DNA of 64,000 nucleotides from positions 248,001-312,000 of the forward strand of contig NAJO01000008.1 of assembly GCA_002077065.1 (NCBI GenBank), read 5' to 3'. The DNA comes from Cryoendolithus antarcticus. Lineage: Eukaryota; Ascomycota; Dothideomycetes; Cladosporiales; Cladosporiaceae. Positions 1-11,992 of the stretch are shown piece after piece. Under the pieces are notes generated by a model. The model had not been told where the DNA came from. It searched no databases and was given only the letters and a program-made list of their open reading frames with translations. How positions within the stretch are numbered: position 1 is the stretch's first letter; every line of letters starts with the position of its first letter. A program made the position numbers and the translations under genes.

Positions 1-2637
1 AGTCGGCTACCACAGAGCTCTTGCTCATATTCTATCAGACAGACCGGGTGCGTGGTGCGGAATGAGAGTTTTTAGGCCGTCAGCCATGTCATGAAGAGTA
101 GGCGATCGAGCCTCGCCTGGACCATCCGTGCGGACCCCTGGATCGAGGCGAGTCGATGGCCGCACTGCAAGGTTGACTCGAGTGTGCAGGTGTCGCAGGA
201 GATCCATCGGCAAGGAGGCCCGCCAGGTCGAGTAGATATCCAGCTCGATGTGCCCTTAAGGCAGTATAATGCAATCGGATCTTTTGCTAGAGCGATCGCA
301 TGCCGGCCGGTCGCGCAATGCCCCCCACGCTGAAACCACTAGGTAGCACGAGGTGTATCTTCGAGCTGCAAGGAGGTCAGTAGGTTCTAGCGGCGAGCTC
401 TCCAGGTGTCTTCCGCAAGGATCCGCCAAAGTTATGCCCTGCTTCGATGTTGGCGTCGCAGTGCCGGGATGAAGCTGTCGCGTGTTCCATCCAACATGCA
501 CTTCACTGTACACCAGCGTCAGGAGCGCGCTCCGATGCAAAAACGCAGGCGGATCGAGGCTACGTGCGGCATCTCATCCTCATCCCGGAGATCTCAGTCA
601 TCTCTTCCTCATGCCTACCGTCGTCGCGATGCAGTCTTGCTCAGCGTTCCAGAACCTATCGCCAAGCTGGTTACCACGTGCCACGGGGCGTGCATCCGGG
701 TGATAGGCCTTTCGATAACGCGAACATTTGCTCAAGTGAGCAGCAGATTGATTGCTCATATCTTGTAGATCTTGATGGATCTGCAGGGTGCTTTGTAAGT
801 CCGTCAAAGTCACTGTACGTCACCCTGCATGGAGAGTTTAGAAGGGAGGTTGCCAAAATCCGCAATGCCCGACAAAGCAGCCAAACGGGCATGCAGCGGG
901 CATATCGGTCTGTGGAGGTAGGAGGATGGGTTGAGTTAAGGGCTTGATGTCATTCTGAAAGTCTATGAGATATGAGTTTATTGGGAACGAGGTTGAGAGA
1001 GTTGATGATGTGTCGTGCTGACGATGTCGTCCACGAAGCCAGTTCCCATAAGTCGTAGCACATCGATGAGTGGGAAGTGAGACTCCGCGCGCGATGAGTA
1101 GGCCGGCTCACCGCGATTATCTGTACCATGACTCTGACCGCGCCCGAACATCAGGACTGAAGGAGATCTTATGTCCGTTGACTGCGACTTATGTGAGTTT
1201 GCGACTCCGCTAGGCCCGATCGGGGCACCTGGGTCGCTGAGGCCTCATTCGAGAGGAAGGTACGCGAAGTCTGTGAAGACTTCACTTTACTGAGAAAGTG
1301 AACGACCATGAATGACTCGACCGCCAGCTGTTTCCGTGCTAACGAATGCTCGTATCGCTCAAAGCTCGCAGAAGATACCGCGGCCTTGGACCGAACTTGC
1401 TCATGAACTTCGAGGCGGACGGTAGAAATCCCCGAGCTGCCGTACGAAGAAGTTTGGGTACGAACACCGATCTCCGCAGCGAGTCATCACGCGAAGCAAA
1501 ATCGCAATAGTCGAGTGCAGACTGTAGTGAGTCATTATCGAGATGAATACGTTCATGGCGCAAGCTATGCTTCGCTTGGTCGTATCGACCGCTGGGCTAT
1601 GCAGATGGCCTGAGAGATGTTGCTCCGGAAAGTTGATGACTGTCGCATTGGAGTCCCAATCGGGTTTACGGTTCGCCAAACTGCGGGCTGGGTGCGAGAT
1701 GCAGCTGTAAGTGCGACAGCGGAACGACAGAGCGCCGAGCTGTCGCGTTGCAATCTGCCCTCAAGTTGTTGCCTGGGTTTCATGGCAAGCCACCGCGAAC
1801 GGCGCAACGTGTTTGCGCTCCACCGGCCGCGAGTACAAACCGCAGTGCCACGTAGCAACACGATTGTAACAGCCAGGGCATCGCCAAGCTACTTGCCAAT
1901 TCGGCTGCCTACACAACGTTCGCAGAGCAAGCATCGACGATGTCGAGCAGAGACTGCGATGGGAAAGTGATTTATAATGTATCAAAGACGTGACTGGAAT
2001 GCCTCCACAGCGATTGCAAAGCACCACGAGCTGTATGCGGAAGGACACGGCGCAACGTAGCATCACGTTCGCAAATGTCCCCGACCAGCTCGGGGAACCT
2101 GTGAGCATGACTGATCCACGACCAAAGTCCATAAGGCGTGCCCAGTGCGACAGTGCGCCGGCAGGCGGGCAGTGTTGTAAGCGCACCCTAGATTTGTCGG
2201 CCGAACCGCAGCTTTCAAAGCGGAACATCAGGCCATCGCTCATCCGGTCAAGGCCCACGCACACGCTGATTGGACACATCCCTGTCAGGATTTTAGCTTC
2301 AGCCCGAACGGACTTTGCGGGTTCCTCGCAACGCACGCGGTGTTCGCGGAGCTTACACACTTTGTATGCGAGGGCACAATGCACAGGATGGATACATTAT
2401 GATCCTCGATTCCCGCTCAGGTCAGATGCTTTTCACTCACACATCCAACAACATCAACACCACTTCAGTCAAGGACAACAACAAGTCTCTACACTGAAGT
2501 CAAGCATCAACACATCAACCAAACTCCAAGCCACTTTCTTCCCCACACTACCATTGGCCAGTGTGACTCAGGCAACAATCTTGCCATATCACGACACCAT
2601 TGACTCATCAACCTCAACAAAACAAAACGAAGCCGCA
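1..2637. other. Intergenic, no supported gene; 5' leader at right end
   Basis: No reading frame here has family features or a convincing exon structure; the longer open frames are short, overlap on both strands and have atypical composition. The last 200 bases are rich in CAA and CT, as expected for a fungal 5' leader of the gene starting at 2638. Confidence 0.5.
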
Positions 2638-3384
2638 ATGCCTTCCCATCTCCGACTCGAATCTTCATTCGCGCCATTTGAGGCCCAAGCAATTTACCAA
2701 GTCTCACCATCATCACCACCAGCCAAGAAGCAAAGGATGTCTCTCACCCGCACATACGCTGTAGCATCGACAGCCCGATCCAAGCTCGGACGGGAAGCCA
2801 GCCGTGGTGACCACAACCTCCGACGACTAGTCGGCCACGCAAACCTCCTCGACACCCTCATGGTCGAACTCGCAGATGCCGAGCGTGAGCAAGAAGCCTG
2901 GTTCAACCACTCTGTCCGTAAGGCCTCGACCGCATCAGAGCCCCGACACATCCAATGGGTCGACTCGATCGCCGAGCAAATCGACGAGGACGACGAGGAA
3001 GACTCTGACAGCGACTCTGACGCCGGCTCTGACATCTACGACGAGGATGAGGATCTCTTCAGCATGGACATCCCCAAGAACCTCCGACAAGCACCGGTTG
3101 TCATCGAGTCTGCCGAGATTGACGAGGAGGACTACGATGACGAGGATGATGAGCACCACGCTCTTGTCCGCGTTCCTTCCAAGCACTCGCCCCCAGAGCT
3201 CCTTTCCGACGACTCAGACTCTGAGGATGAGAGCACGCCATCATCACCAGAGGCACCCGCACTCGAGCTCAGCGAGAAGGAGCGACAAGCAATTACGAAT
3301 TTGCCCTTCTTCTCGCAGAAGTCTGGGGCTTCGATCGAGGACTACATCATGCAAGACCAGCAACCGCTCATCGCGGCTTACTGA
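2638..3384 (+). CDS. Conserved acidic fungal protein of unknown function
   Basis: Single exon, 248 aa. The frame stays open upstream to 1990, but the ATG at 2638 follows an A/C-rich leader and gives a natural start (MPSHLRLESSF). Residues 30-90 hold a well-ordered block (LTRTYAVASTARSKLGREAS, then a stretch about HANLLDTLMVELADAEREQE) that I recall as conserved in ascomycete hypothetical proteins. The middle is a long Asp/Glu/Ser tract (roughly residues 118-205) and the C-terminus reads NLPFFSQKSGASIEDYIMQ. No signal peptide or membrane segment is seen. Acidic low-complexity regions suggest a nuclear or ribosome-linked binding protein, but that is inference; I assign no function. Confidence 0.8.
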   Translation: MPSHLRLESSFAPFEAQAIYQVSPSSPPAKKQRMSLTRTYAVASTARSKLGREASRGDHNLRRLVGHANLLDTLMVELADAEREQEAWFNHSVRKASTASEPRHIQWVDSIAEQIDEDDEEDSDSDSDAGSDIYDEDEDLFSMDIPKNLRQAPVVIESAEIDEEDYDDEDDEHHALVRVPSKHSPPELLSDDSDSEDESTPSSPEAPALELSEKERQAITNLPFFSQKSGASIEDYIMQDQQPLIAAY

Positions 3385-5246
3385 GCCTCACTCAACTTCG
3401 AGCATGATTTAGTCTAGCGTTACAAGCGATCGAGCGCATTCAGCGAGCGACTTCTGAGGGTTTCAGCGATGGTGTTGGCGGGCATTTGGATTTACGAGAC
3501 TCTACTCATGGCAAATGGAAACGGAAATTGGTGGTGCTCCCCGACGCATAGGGCGTCGTGGTCGAGCTCACCTGGTCTATAGCTACATCTCTGATATGAA
3601 TCGAACAATTCATACCAACACTTCTTCTCACTGTCCTCTCACTTGATTCCATACCTCATCTTTTTATGCACAAACCCAGCCTTGCACAAAATCCCCTACA
3701 CCCAAAATCCTGACCGACATCCCACACAAACCCAATCACTCCTGCCCCGGTGACTCGGCAAGCAAACTTTTATGCATCCGATTCCGCTCTGCTTCCGACT
3801 TTCCTTCACGCACGCGACCACGTCAGCATCACATGGCAGACCCCCACAGCTTGGAAAGCGCGGGTCCGTTCCTGCCAAAGCACAACGCGGAGCTGACGAA
3901 AAGTCCGAGTGCCCGTTCGTCAGCATGCCTTGGTTGCTTGGAAACGCTGCTGCGAGAGCGGAACGAACGGCTTCCGAGACTTTCGTTCCTTGCTCGCTTT
4001 TTCTCGGGATGCTTGGTGATACGCATGTAATGAAAGTAGATCTGTTCGATGCTTTGCATACGGCGAGAAAGATGCGGTTCTTGTATGACGCGTGTAGATG
4101 TGCTCGCTGGTGCTCGCTATCTAGCACAGGTCTGATCATCTTCTCACCTCCACAGCATCGCCTGTTCCTCCATTGTCATGCCCAAGACTGCCAAATCCGC
4201 GTATCTCCATCACCGCCTTGTTGGTCGTGCTGCCGTGAGACAACAGTGTCAGATCTCGAGTCTGGCCCCAAGTCGTCTCACCCGTGACTCAGCCCTACGA
4301 CAGGCACGCGGCTTATGTTTCACCGTGTGGTTACTCGCATCTGACGCTCGGCTAGTTGTCAGCTCGCGAGATGCGAAGCGAGTGCGCCTGTCAGCAGACG
4401 GGCTGGCTGGATGTACCGGCCGGTACTTCACTGCCACCACAAGCTGTACCTTGCAGTCTGGCAGTCGTAGGGCTGAGCTCGCAACGGCGAGGCCGCGGTG
4501 GTGTGAGGGTGAGAGGTGACTCTGGGGCCTCTCAGGAGATGTGGAGTGCTCTCCTGTCGTACCACCGGCGGAGGGTCTTAGCTTAGGACACAGTATTGGG
4601 CTGGACTCCACGTACTCGACGCACAAGAACACACACTGCGTTGTGGCCGCATTGTGAAGGCATGGCCTGATCAAGACCGATAAGGCAGGTCAAAGCCGCG
4701 TCCGTACCTCGTTCTCTATGTGACACTCCTGAAGGTGACGCTACTGACTCGACAGCGAGATTACTCTGTAGCCTGCAGTAGAGTTGGGAAGGGGTATCAT
4801 CGCTTTTCATTAGAGTGACTGTACATGTATGCACCATTACCCACCCAGCATGCTGCTCGAGCCGTCAGAGCAGGCAGTATCTCCAGAACCCATGGACCGT
4901 GTCAGGATCGCATCCGGAGGCCTGCTACGTCCCAATGCACCAGCTCGAACTCTTCCCACCCTCCATTCTTCCAGCCCTGTCTCCCGCTGTCGCCGAGCAT
5001 GCGCAATACTGCCGTCCAGAGTCTCGTCTGGCACTTGCCAGTCCGATCGATGTCTACTGTAGCTTCTTTTGATCGTCCCCCTCCGCTATAGAAGGGGCAA
5101 CAAAGTGCTCCATCTCACTGAGCGCCATACCGTTTTCAACCGCTACCCTTGCTGCCGCACGCCGCCACCCACACGACGAATGCACCACCGAACTCCATGC
5201 ATACACAGGGGAGGCACGAGCTTACCTAGTTGGTCATGAGCATCAC
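3385..5246. other. Long intergenic region between convergent genes
   Basis: This 1.86 kb lies between the 3' ends of the gene at 2638-3384 and the BTB gene at 5247-7520. That is long for convergent genes in this window, where gaps are usually under 400 bases. I see no family-like frame, tRNA or repeat; an unrecognised non-coding RNA or small gene remains possible. Confidence 0.4.
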
Positions 5247-7520
5247 TCAAGTCGCCGAGTCACCGTTCGCAGTGACCGCAGTAGCACCCTCGTTCGTTCG
5301 CCTCCTGACGATCCTGACTCCTGCGCCCCCGCTACGCTTCTTGACACTCTCCTCCCACTGCAGCTCGACGCTGTCGTGCGAATGGTCCGTTGCACCCAGC
5401 GCGTTCGCTCGTCTTGAGTCCCTCTCCTTGACAATGCTGTTGGCCAACTTCCTCACGCCATCGCCACCAAGCCTCTCGACCAGATGAGGATGATCGAACA
5501 TTGCTCTTAGCAGCTGGAAGGGTAGGCTAAGTAGTATCGACGAGATAACGGTAGTCACACGGCCTTGGCCTTGAGAGGGCTCAAGCGGGAGCTCACCAAA
5601 CCGTATCTTCGAAAGGCGCGGGTCAGAGCTACGATTCGACTTGTGCTTGGACGCTTGTGCAGGTGTCGGGTCTAGCGCTGATACTGTCGACGGGGATGGC
5701 AAGTCCGATATAGACGAAATGGACGGCGCTGAAGCGTCCAAGATGAGAAATGGTGGTATTGAGGATACGGTGAAGTTGACTACATGACGCAGCAGCTCTG
5801 TGGCGTAGGGTTCATGTGTTGGTGTTGAGCTTGTGGTTGGGTATGTGGTCGTAGCTTCAGTGCCTTCGACTTCAGCATCCCACACTGGCGAGAGGCCACC
5901 TTCGAGTGCGAAGACGAGGCAAGTCGGAAGAGTCTCCCAGGTGAAAATGGTTGTGGCGATCTCAACGCCACGGACTGCTGGTACATGAAGCTGGAGCCAG
6001 GCGCTTGTAGCGATGTATCGCAGTATATGCTGCATGCGAGCATCAGGAGAAAGAGGTGGCAGATTGTGATTCTGTGACTGGCGAATATGCCAGTCAAACT
6101 GCAGGAGTGGTCCGCCGTACACATACTTAATGCATTCATTAAGCGCATTCAGTGTGACGTAAGTGCCAGGTAGACTGATAGACACTTGAGTCTTCAAATG
6201 CGCCGCGGCAGGGTCATTGCTGTCAAGTATGAGTTGTAGCAACGTCGGGCTTCGAGCGAGAATGAGCTTGTGAGCATCGAGGTAGGATCGGCTGCCGTCG
6301 ATATCTTGAACAATCTGCAAGTGGCAGTCCGACAAAGCGGGATTGCCGTACTGTGACGTGATGTGATCGCGTAGTTGCTGAGCGTTGTCGATGTCGAGGC
6401 TGTAATCCGGATATGGTTGAGCTTGAGCCGGCATCCCTCTGTACATGTTTGTTTGAGGATACGGTGCGTGGCTGGCGTAATGGCTGCTCGATTCAAAATT
6501 GGCTGACGTTGTGCCATTGGCATTACTCTCGGTACTTGCGCGCAGCTCGTACGCGCCAGAACTGCCCTTGGCAGTAGCTGAAGTTGGCGAGGCTGTCTGT
6601 GAATGTGACGCGTGACCATTAGGTATGTTGGAGCCTCCTGACGCAGCAGAATCGCGTTGCGGGTAGCGGAAGTTGTTAGCATACGCATGCAGGCCTGGTG
6701 GTAGATGTCGGGGGACGGCGGATTGCTCTTGATGTTGAAACGACTGCGGTTGATGGTGTGCTGGGTATGAATTGCTGTACGATTCAGAGGATTCAAGAGT
6801 ATGTGATGGCGCAGGATAGACTGGTGGTTGTGATGTATGCGCGTCAGCTTGTAGCGATGGGTTGGTGGCTTCAGAGCCGGCTGATTGTGGAGGAGCGGGT
6901 GATGAGGTGGTCGAGTCCACACCACCGAATACAATGCTTGCCGTGCTCGGCCGCGTGAAATGCGACTGAGGAATGAAGACTTGTGAATGACGATTCAGAC
7001 GTGAGGATGAGGTAGCAGAGTGTGGCGTGTGTGCACCAGCGGAGGGAACGAACTCGGGCGGGAGCTCTGTTCGTAAGGCTGTGGGCTTGCGCGTCGAGGG
7101 CGAAGAGCGCAAGGGTCCTGCGCCCGGTGTGACCTGTGGAGGCGTGGACGGTACGGTAAGCTCATCGTGTGATTCGTGTGTAGACGAACCATTTGTCTGT
7201 GGCTTATGTGTGCTGTCCGGAGTCGCGGGTACTTCTGCTCGTGATGTGGACTCTTTCGTAGTGGTCGGAGTCTCGACTGGCGTAGCGCTTTTCTTATCCT
7301 CCAGAGAACCAGCCGGCTCATTCACCTCCTCTCCAGCTTTCGCCTCCTGGTACGAGACCTCAGTTCCTTGTGGTGTCGTCGGCTTAGACTTCGGAGCTGG
7401 CTTCGGTCCTCGCGGCCGACTCAGCGGCAATGGTATGGCTACTCGACGCGGCGCCTGCTGAGATGGCTTGCGAGCATGCATTGCATCTGGTGCAGCGCTC
7501 GCCGCGTTGTTTGGTGTCAT
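5247..7520 (-). CDS. BTB/POZ-domain protein with long disordered N-terminus
   Basis: Single exon, 757 aa. Residues 1-380 are Ser/Pro/Thr/Gln-rich and disordered, beginning with a basic Pro-rich patch (RRVAIPLPLSRPRGPKPAPK). At about residues 395-475 there is a BTB fold: a start like LSDCHLQIVQD, then LDAHKLILARSPTLLQLIL and a C-terminal helix ending IKYVYGGPLLQFDW. The C-terminal third has a block at KIRFGELPLEPSQGQGRVTT and a tail like DHPHLVERLGGDGVRKLANS. BTB domains mediate dimerisation or cullin-3 binding; the disordered N-terminus and lack of kelch or zinc-finger repeats leave the role open. The gene is divergent from 8366-10846 and shares an 845 bp promoter region with it. Confidence 0.88.
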   Translation of the reverse strand: MTPNNAASAAPDAMHARKPSQQAPRRVAIPLPLSRPRGPKPAPKSKPTTPQGTEVSYQEAKAGEEVNEPAGSLEDKKSATPVETPTTTKESTSRAEVPATPDSTHKPQTNGSSTHESHDELTVPSTPPQVTPGAGPLRSSPSTRKPTALRTELPPEFVPSAGAHTPHSATSSSRLNRHSQVFIPQSHFTRPSTASIVFGGVDSTTSSPAPPQSAGSEATNPSLQADAHTSQPPVYPAPSHTLESSESYSNSYPAHHQPQSFQHQEQSAVPRHLPPGLHAYANNFRYPQRDSAASGGSNIPNGHASHSQTASPTSATAKGSSGAYELRASTESNANGTTSANFESSSHYASHAPYPQTNMYRGMPAQAQPYPDYSLDIDNAQQLRDHITSQYGNPALSDCHLQIVQDIDGSRSYLDAHKLILARSPTLLQLILDSNDPAAAHLKTQVSISLPGTYVTLNALNECIKYVYGGPLLQFDWHIRQSQNHNLPPLSPDARMQHILRYIATSAWLQLHVPAVRGVEIATTIFTWETLPTCLVFALEGGLSPVWDAEVEGTEATTTYPTTSSTPTHEPYATELLRHVVNFTVSSIPPFLILDASAPSISSISDLPSPSTVSALDPTPAQASKHKSNRSSDPRLSKIRFGELPLEPSQGQGRVTTVISSILLSLPFQLLRAMFDHPHLVERLGGDGVRKLANSIVKERDSRRANALGATDHSHDSVELQWEESVKKRSGGAGVRIVRRRTNEGATAVTANGDSAT

Positions 7521-8365
7521 CTCATGTCCCCTTCATCCACGCAGCCAGTGTCGTGTGCTACCGATATGAGTGCCGAACTTTTTCCTGGGGAGCCAATGGA
7601 GCTCCGCCGAGGTTTCCTTGGTCGATGTATCCTTTTGCGACGTTGTGCGGTATACTGCAGGAAGGATATTGGCAATGAATGCTGGAGGACGTTGAGTTGA
7701 CAGGCAGAAGATTGAGTGTATGTTGGCGAATATGTGCATATGAGTACAGCATGCGTGAGCTCGGCAATGCAGCATCGTTCGTCCAGGATCTTTGAAGGTG
7801 GGGAAGTCAGAGCTCGGTCCCTAAGTCAGAGCTCGGTCCCTGTCACTACTACTCTATTGACTTCACTTCACCTTCTTATCGTTCGCCCTCGCTACAATGT
7901 CATGTAAGTGTCATGGGTAATCTATGGAAAAACTAGGTGTGCTTGCGCTGATTATATGGGATGTAGGGACGCCAACGCCCCACAACATCGTATCTTGGGT
8001 CGTCTCACTGCCCTGAAAAGCCGCTGCAATGCCACGAGCGGCCGATACACGGACTGTACATGAAGAGTGCTTGCCAATACCCACTTGCAACTGCACACCG
8101 TAGCGACGACTGGAGCGAGTGTCAGCAGGTACAGTAGTGGGTATCTCGGACCCTTCCCTTGTTTTCTCTCGAATTGAGCACCTTCCTTTTAATCGTACAA
8201 TCGACTGTTGATCTCCATCTCGATTTGTCGTGACTCGGCCTTTCGATCTATCAAGCAGAACCTAAGAATCACTCAATACGCTGCCTGCAATCTCATCACA
8301 TCACACTGAAACAGACCTACATTTCTTCACCCAAGCTCACCACAGCGCAATAAGGCAGGCCAGCA
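7521..8365. other. Divergent promoter region
   Basis: Shared upstream region of the BTB gene (minus) and the four-exon unknown gene (plus). It contains a perfect tandem duplication at 7804-7841. The segment before 8366 is pyrimidine- and CA-rich, as in a fungal 5' leader. Confidence 0.5.
7804..7841. repeat. Perfect tandem duplication, 2 x 19 bp
   Basis: The unit AAGTCAGAGCTCGGTCCCT occurs twice back to back (7804-7822 and 7823-7841) with no mismatch. Each unit contains the palindrome GAGCTC. It sits about 290 bp upstream of the BTB start codon, in the shared promoter region, so it could duplicate a regulatory site or be a chance slippage event. Confidence 0.9.
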
Positions 8366-10846
8366 ATGTATCATCACCAGAGCGACAATCATCCACCCGC
8401 ACATACCCTGAGACAACGACGCAACGCACGCTCGACCGAGCTTGGCAGCTCCAACCCCACCCATGCTCAAGCATCGCCACCTTGGAAGCAAACACTCGAT
8501 CTGAGCATTTGCCAGCCGGCTCCGCAATCCAGTATGCTGAGCAGAGTCTTTCCGTTTCCATCAAAGTACTGACGAATTTACAGCCAACCGATTCGCGATT
8601 CTCGCCACTCTCGATCAGCCGGCTCCTAAGCCACGCGAGTTTCATGCCTCTTCCACCCGACGTGCACGGGTCTCGAAGGATGCGAGGAAGCGCCGGGACC
8701 TCAAGAGAAGCAAGCGAAGGCTCGATGCGCAAAGGCTGGACGCACAGCTCGGGCACGAGATCAATGAGATGCTCAACGTCACCGAGACCCATTTGGCGAC
8801 TGAGCTTGACGAGGAATCGCCCACCGAGGTCGAGCAAGCACTACCACAAGCTGTCGAAGAGTCGTCGTAGGAGACTGCCTTGGTCAGACTACCATCACCT
8901 CTTTCTCAGGTCGTCACACTGTCATCAAGTCCACCGACACTATTAGTACCTCAGTTCTCGGCCTTCGACCTGAGCTCCTTTCCGCATCTTCTCGCATCCT
9001 TGTCGGAGCCAATTGCCGTCCCGCCCGTCGTTACACTTCCAGATCTGCCCTTGCGCTGCTCGCGCATTTGGTCTATCACGAAGGACGAAGCCTGGCGCGA
9101 CTGTCTCCCAGCAATATTCCCCTCGCCTGCTCGACCAAGTTTTTATAGACCGGAAGCTCAGACACAAGTCTGCAAAGAGCTCCAGATCTACCCTCCGCGA
9201 GCCAAGTCTTTAGCTACGAAGCACTCGAGGTCAGTTCCGCCCGCAAATCTGCTCACTGCAGCCGAGCAGGGACGCTCGCCACCTAAGAGAGCCAGGACAA
9301 AGCTGCCGCGTGTGGCATGTCAATTGCATGCTACCGATAACGGCAGCGAAGATATCGTGCGGCCCGCAAAGAGGCCACCAACTCCTTTCGCCTTCACTGA
9401 GATCATCGAGCGCTCGCAAACTCCAGCAACACCGCACACCACAAAAGTGGACCAGGCACTTGAGGCTGCAGTAGCATCCGGTCGAGCCGAATCGACCACG
9501 CCGCTCGCCGACTCTTTATCACAGAAATTAGATGATACCTTACTTCGCAACTTGGAGCACCCGGCGTCAGCAGCAACGACGTTCGACGAAAGTGAGCTGA
9601 TACTTACGCCTGATGGCAGACATCGCGAGCTTTCCATCTCGACTTCTGTGTCGCAGCCGGCCGGGCAAGCTCAGGTCACATCGACTGGCACGCAGACCGA
9701 CGACACCTGTGGACCTTTCTTCTGTGACGAAGCGACTGCCGCGAACCTATGGAACATCCTCATTTCCGTGCCGTCCATCAGGCCTGTAGATGACCTAGAA
9801 GACGCGTTCCTTGCCAGCACGATCCCATTACATGCTAGGACGGTTTCAGAGATCGAAGACCTCAACCACCTGATTCTCTCCCGCGATCGACTCTGCGCCT
9901 CGCCGTTCGAGCTCCGGGGCTCAGTGGTACCGTACACGCATCCCAACAGCCTTACTGGCTACTCAAACACGCGACCTCAGACGCCCTGCGTTTCATCTAT
10001 GACTGCTTTGCCAATATACTATGACATCGGCTTGCCAATCTCGGCCATCGCCTACGATGAGCCGCCGGCTTACTCACCCGAGCTCACTGGTATGAACGAG
10101 CTGATGGTAGATACTGAGTACATGGCCTATGTAAGCGAGCTTCCGATGACCACACAGAGCGACGTCGCCTTCCAATCGTCTCCGCTACGGTCACCACTCC
10201 CGAGTTCATCCCTCTACACCTGTCAGTGGTGGGACGAGGACAAGCAAACATTGGGACATATCTCACATACCAAGCACTCGTCCGTCCACGAAGAAAAGCC
10301 TCGAGCAGCCTCGCTGGCCGTCCTCGCAGACCTCTTCACGCAAGGTCACGCCAAGAACTGCGGTTGCGGGTGTTGTGATCCCGACCCACTTCCGTTTGCC
10401 GCAAGCTTGCGTGGAAGCATCACGGACAGTGCGTGCTACATGCTGTACCCTCTAGGATCTGACGCGGACAGCGAGACCGCCTCAGCGATGTCCGACGTGT
10501 GGGAGGAAGACGACGACTTCGATAGTCTTGCTGCGGAAGACGGGGAGTCCGAATTGAACTGCGAGGTGGAGGAAGAGGAGTGGACGTGGGCAACCGCATC
10601 AGAGATATACTCTGACTCAATGCCAATTCTGCTCACGAGCTATGATGAGAGTGAGTGCGAGGAAGAGGACAAGCACAGACACTTTGTACCCTGCCATGGC
10701 TGGGACGCACTCTTCAAAACGCTGTTGGGAAGTGTGCGGCTCACGCAGAAGCGGACGAGTGGAGGGACGATGATGACCCCGATGATGAGCAATGGGAGAG
10801 CGTATGGGACGTCAAGGATGCTAGAGGCTGGGATTGGGCGTGTTAA
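8366..10846 (+). CDS. Uncharacterised protein, four-exon model
   Basis: My model has exons 8366-8531, 8584-8866, 8930-10650 and 10749-10846, giving 755 aa. Intron 1 (52 nt, GTATGC..TTTACAG) and intron 3 (98 nt, GTGAGT..CACGCAG) are well supported: each restores a clear coding frame (NRFAILATLDQPAPKPREF after intron 1; the acidic tail EWRDDDDPDDEQWESVW after intron 3). Intron 2 (63 nt, GTAGGA..ATCAAG) is the weakest; some splice is needed because a TAG at 8868 otherwise separates two same-frame coding blocks and the second block has no usable ATG for over 1 kb. The protein has a basic helix near residues 80-120 (ARKRRDLKRSKRRLDAQRLD), a Ser/Pro-rich middle, a Cys cluster CGCGCCDPDPLP and an acidic C-terminus. 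No known domain recognised. Confidence 0.65.
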
Positions 10847-11413
10847 TCAATGGAGAGGGGCATTGGCAGTGATGGGAGACAGACTGACAGTGGAGAAGTG
10901 GCTTGATGATGGTTGACCTGTGACTTCGGCATTTGGACATGATTGGTAATGACCACAGTCAATGTCACTGCTGCCCTGCACGTGCGTCCGAGCAGAGTTT
11001 CCCAACTTGCTACATCGCGCTCTACTCATCCCTCGGTGACTTCCCAATGGCAGCCTTTCCCTTTCCTATTTCCCCAAGCCGCTGATGTCCCGCTGTGCAC
11101 TTATCACTGATACCGTGCTCCTGGTTGTCCGACCTTCGGTGGGAGGTCGCTGCTACTGCCGCTTGCCGTGCTTCCAGCGTATAAGATCACACCTCAGGCG
11201 CCACGCTCGTCCGGACCTTCCCTTGATCTGCATCTCCGGGTCGACCAAAACCGTTTCAACCACAAAATCAGTCGCGCCTATGGGCATGATCAATTCCAAG
11301 GTTTGCTGGCTCATGGCGATCGCAGTAGATGTAGAGTGCATTTCGTTGAGACATGGTAGAGCACAGCTTTCGTCCGCCCTCCATGGTTTGCTTGTTTTGC
11401 CGCTTGACATCCC
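10847..11413. other. Intergenic, convergent 3' ends
   Basis: Lies between the 3' ends of the unknown gene (8366-10846) and EMC10. It would carry both 3' UTRs. I see no frame with family features. Confidence 0.5.
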
Positions 11414-11992
11414 TCACTCCTTGCTGCCAGCCATAACGAGCTGCAGCACAAGGAAGATTCCAATGGCCCACCAGTACTTCTGCAGGAACGTCTTCTCCGG
11501 CTCCTTGTCTGCGAGCTTGCCCTCTGCATCTAACACAACGGGCTTGTTCATGTGCACCACAGGTCCAGATCGCATAGGGACGACTTCCACCTTCAGTCCA
11601 TCGCCCTTAGCACCACCTCTACTCGCAACAGCTGATTCAAATGCAGCCAAACCAACATGATAGATAACTCCATCCGTGTTGAGCAGTATCTGCAGTGTCT
11701 TGTCCTTTTCCGGAGCGAGGTTTGAGGCAGACGTAGCGATGCCGTTCCAGCTTGTCGACGAGTCGGGATGGAAGAAGCCAATCCGCACGATCTGCTCGTC
11801 TGCGGGAATCAAGGGCGTTTTGTACGTCTTGACAGTCGCGGTGGTGGAGTTATAGGCGATTTTCGTAAGGGCTTGGGGTTTGGCTGCTGAGAGGGGCCAG
11901 GCGAAGATGTCGACTGTGCGTTCGGGCTGCGCTGCCGTGGCGAAGCTGGCGAGGGCGGAGAGCAGCACGCTGCACACAGTAGAGACGCGCAT
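11414..11992 (-). CDS. EMC10: ER membrane protein complex subunit 10
   Basis: Single exon, 192 aa. The frame extends to 12109, but the ATG at 11992 begins a textbook signal peptide (MRVSTVCSVLLSALASFATA), so I start there. After a luminal beta-rich domain (VDIFAWPLSAAKP at residues 27-39; VRIGFFHPDSSTSWNGIAT in the middle) comes a single C-terminal membrane helix, FLQKYWWAIGIFLVLQLVMA, and a short tail. This layout and the KYWW entry to the helix are typical of EMC10. The EMC inserts tail-anchored and multipass proteins into the ER membrane; subunit 10 caps its luminal side. The gene is divergent from the FGGY kinase gene. Confidence 0.88.
   Translation of the reverse strand: MRVSTVCSVLLSALASFATAAQPERTVDIFAWPLSAAKPQALTKIAYNSTTATVKTYKTPLIPADEQIVRIGFFHPDSSTSWNGIATSASNLAPEKDKTLQILLNTDGVIYHVGLAAFESAVASRGGAKGDGLKVEVVPMRSGPVVHMNKPVVLDAEGKLADKEPEKTFLQKYWWAIGIFLVLQLVMAGSKE

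Noticed and set aside
447..947. 166-codon open frame near the left end
   Set aside because: Overlaps several others on both strands, no conserved block, no intron support, biased composition.
1761..2384. 207-codon minus-strand frame
   Set aside because: Cys/Arg-rich chance frame overlapping the open 5' extension of the gene at 2638; no family features.
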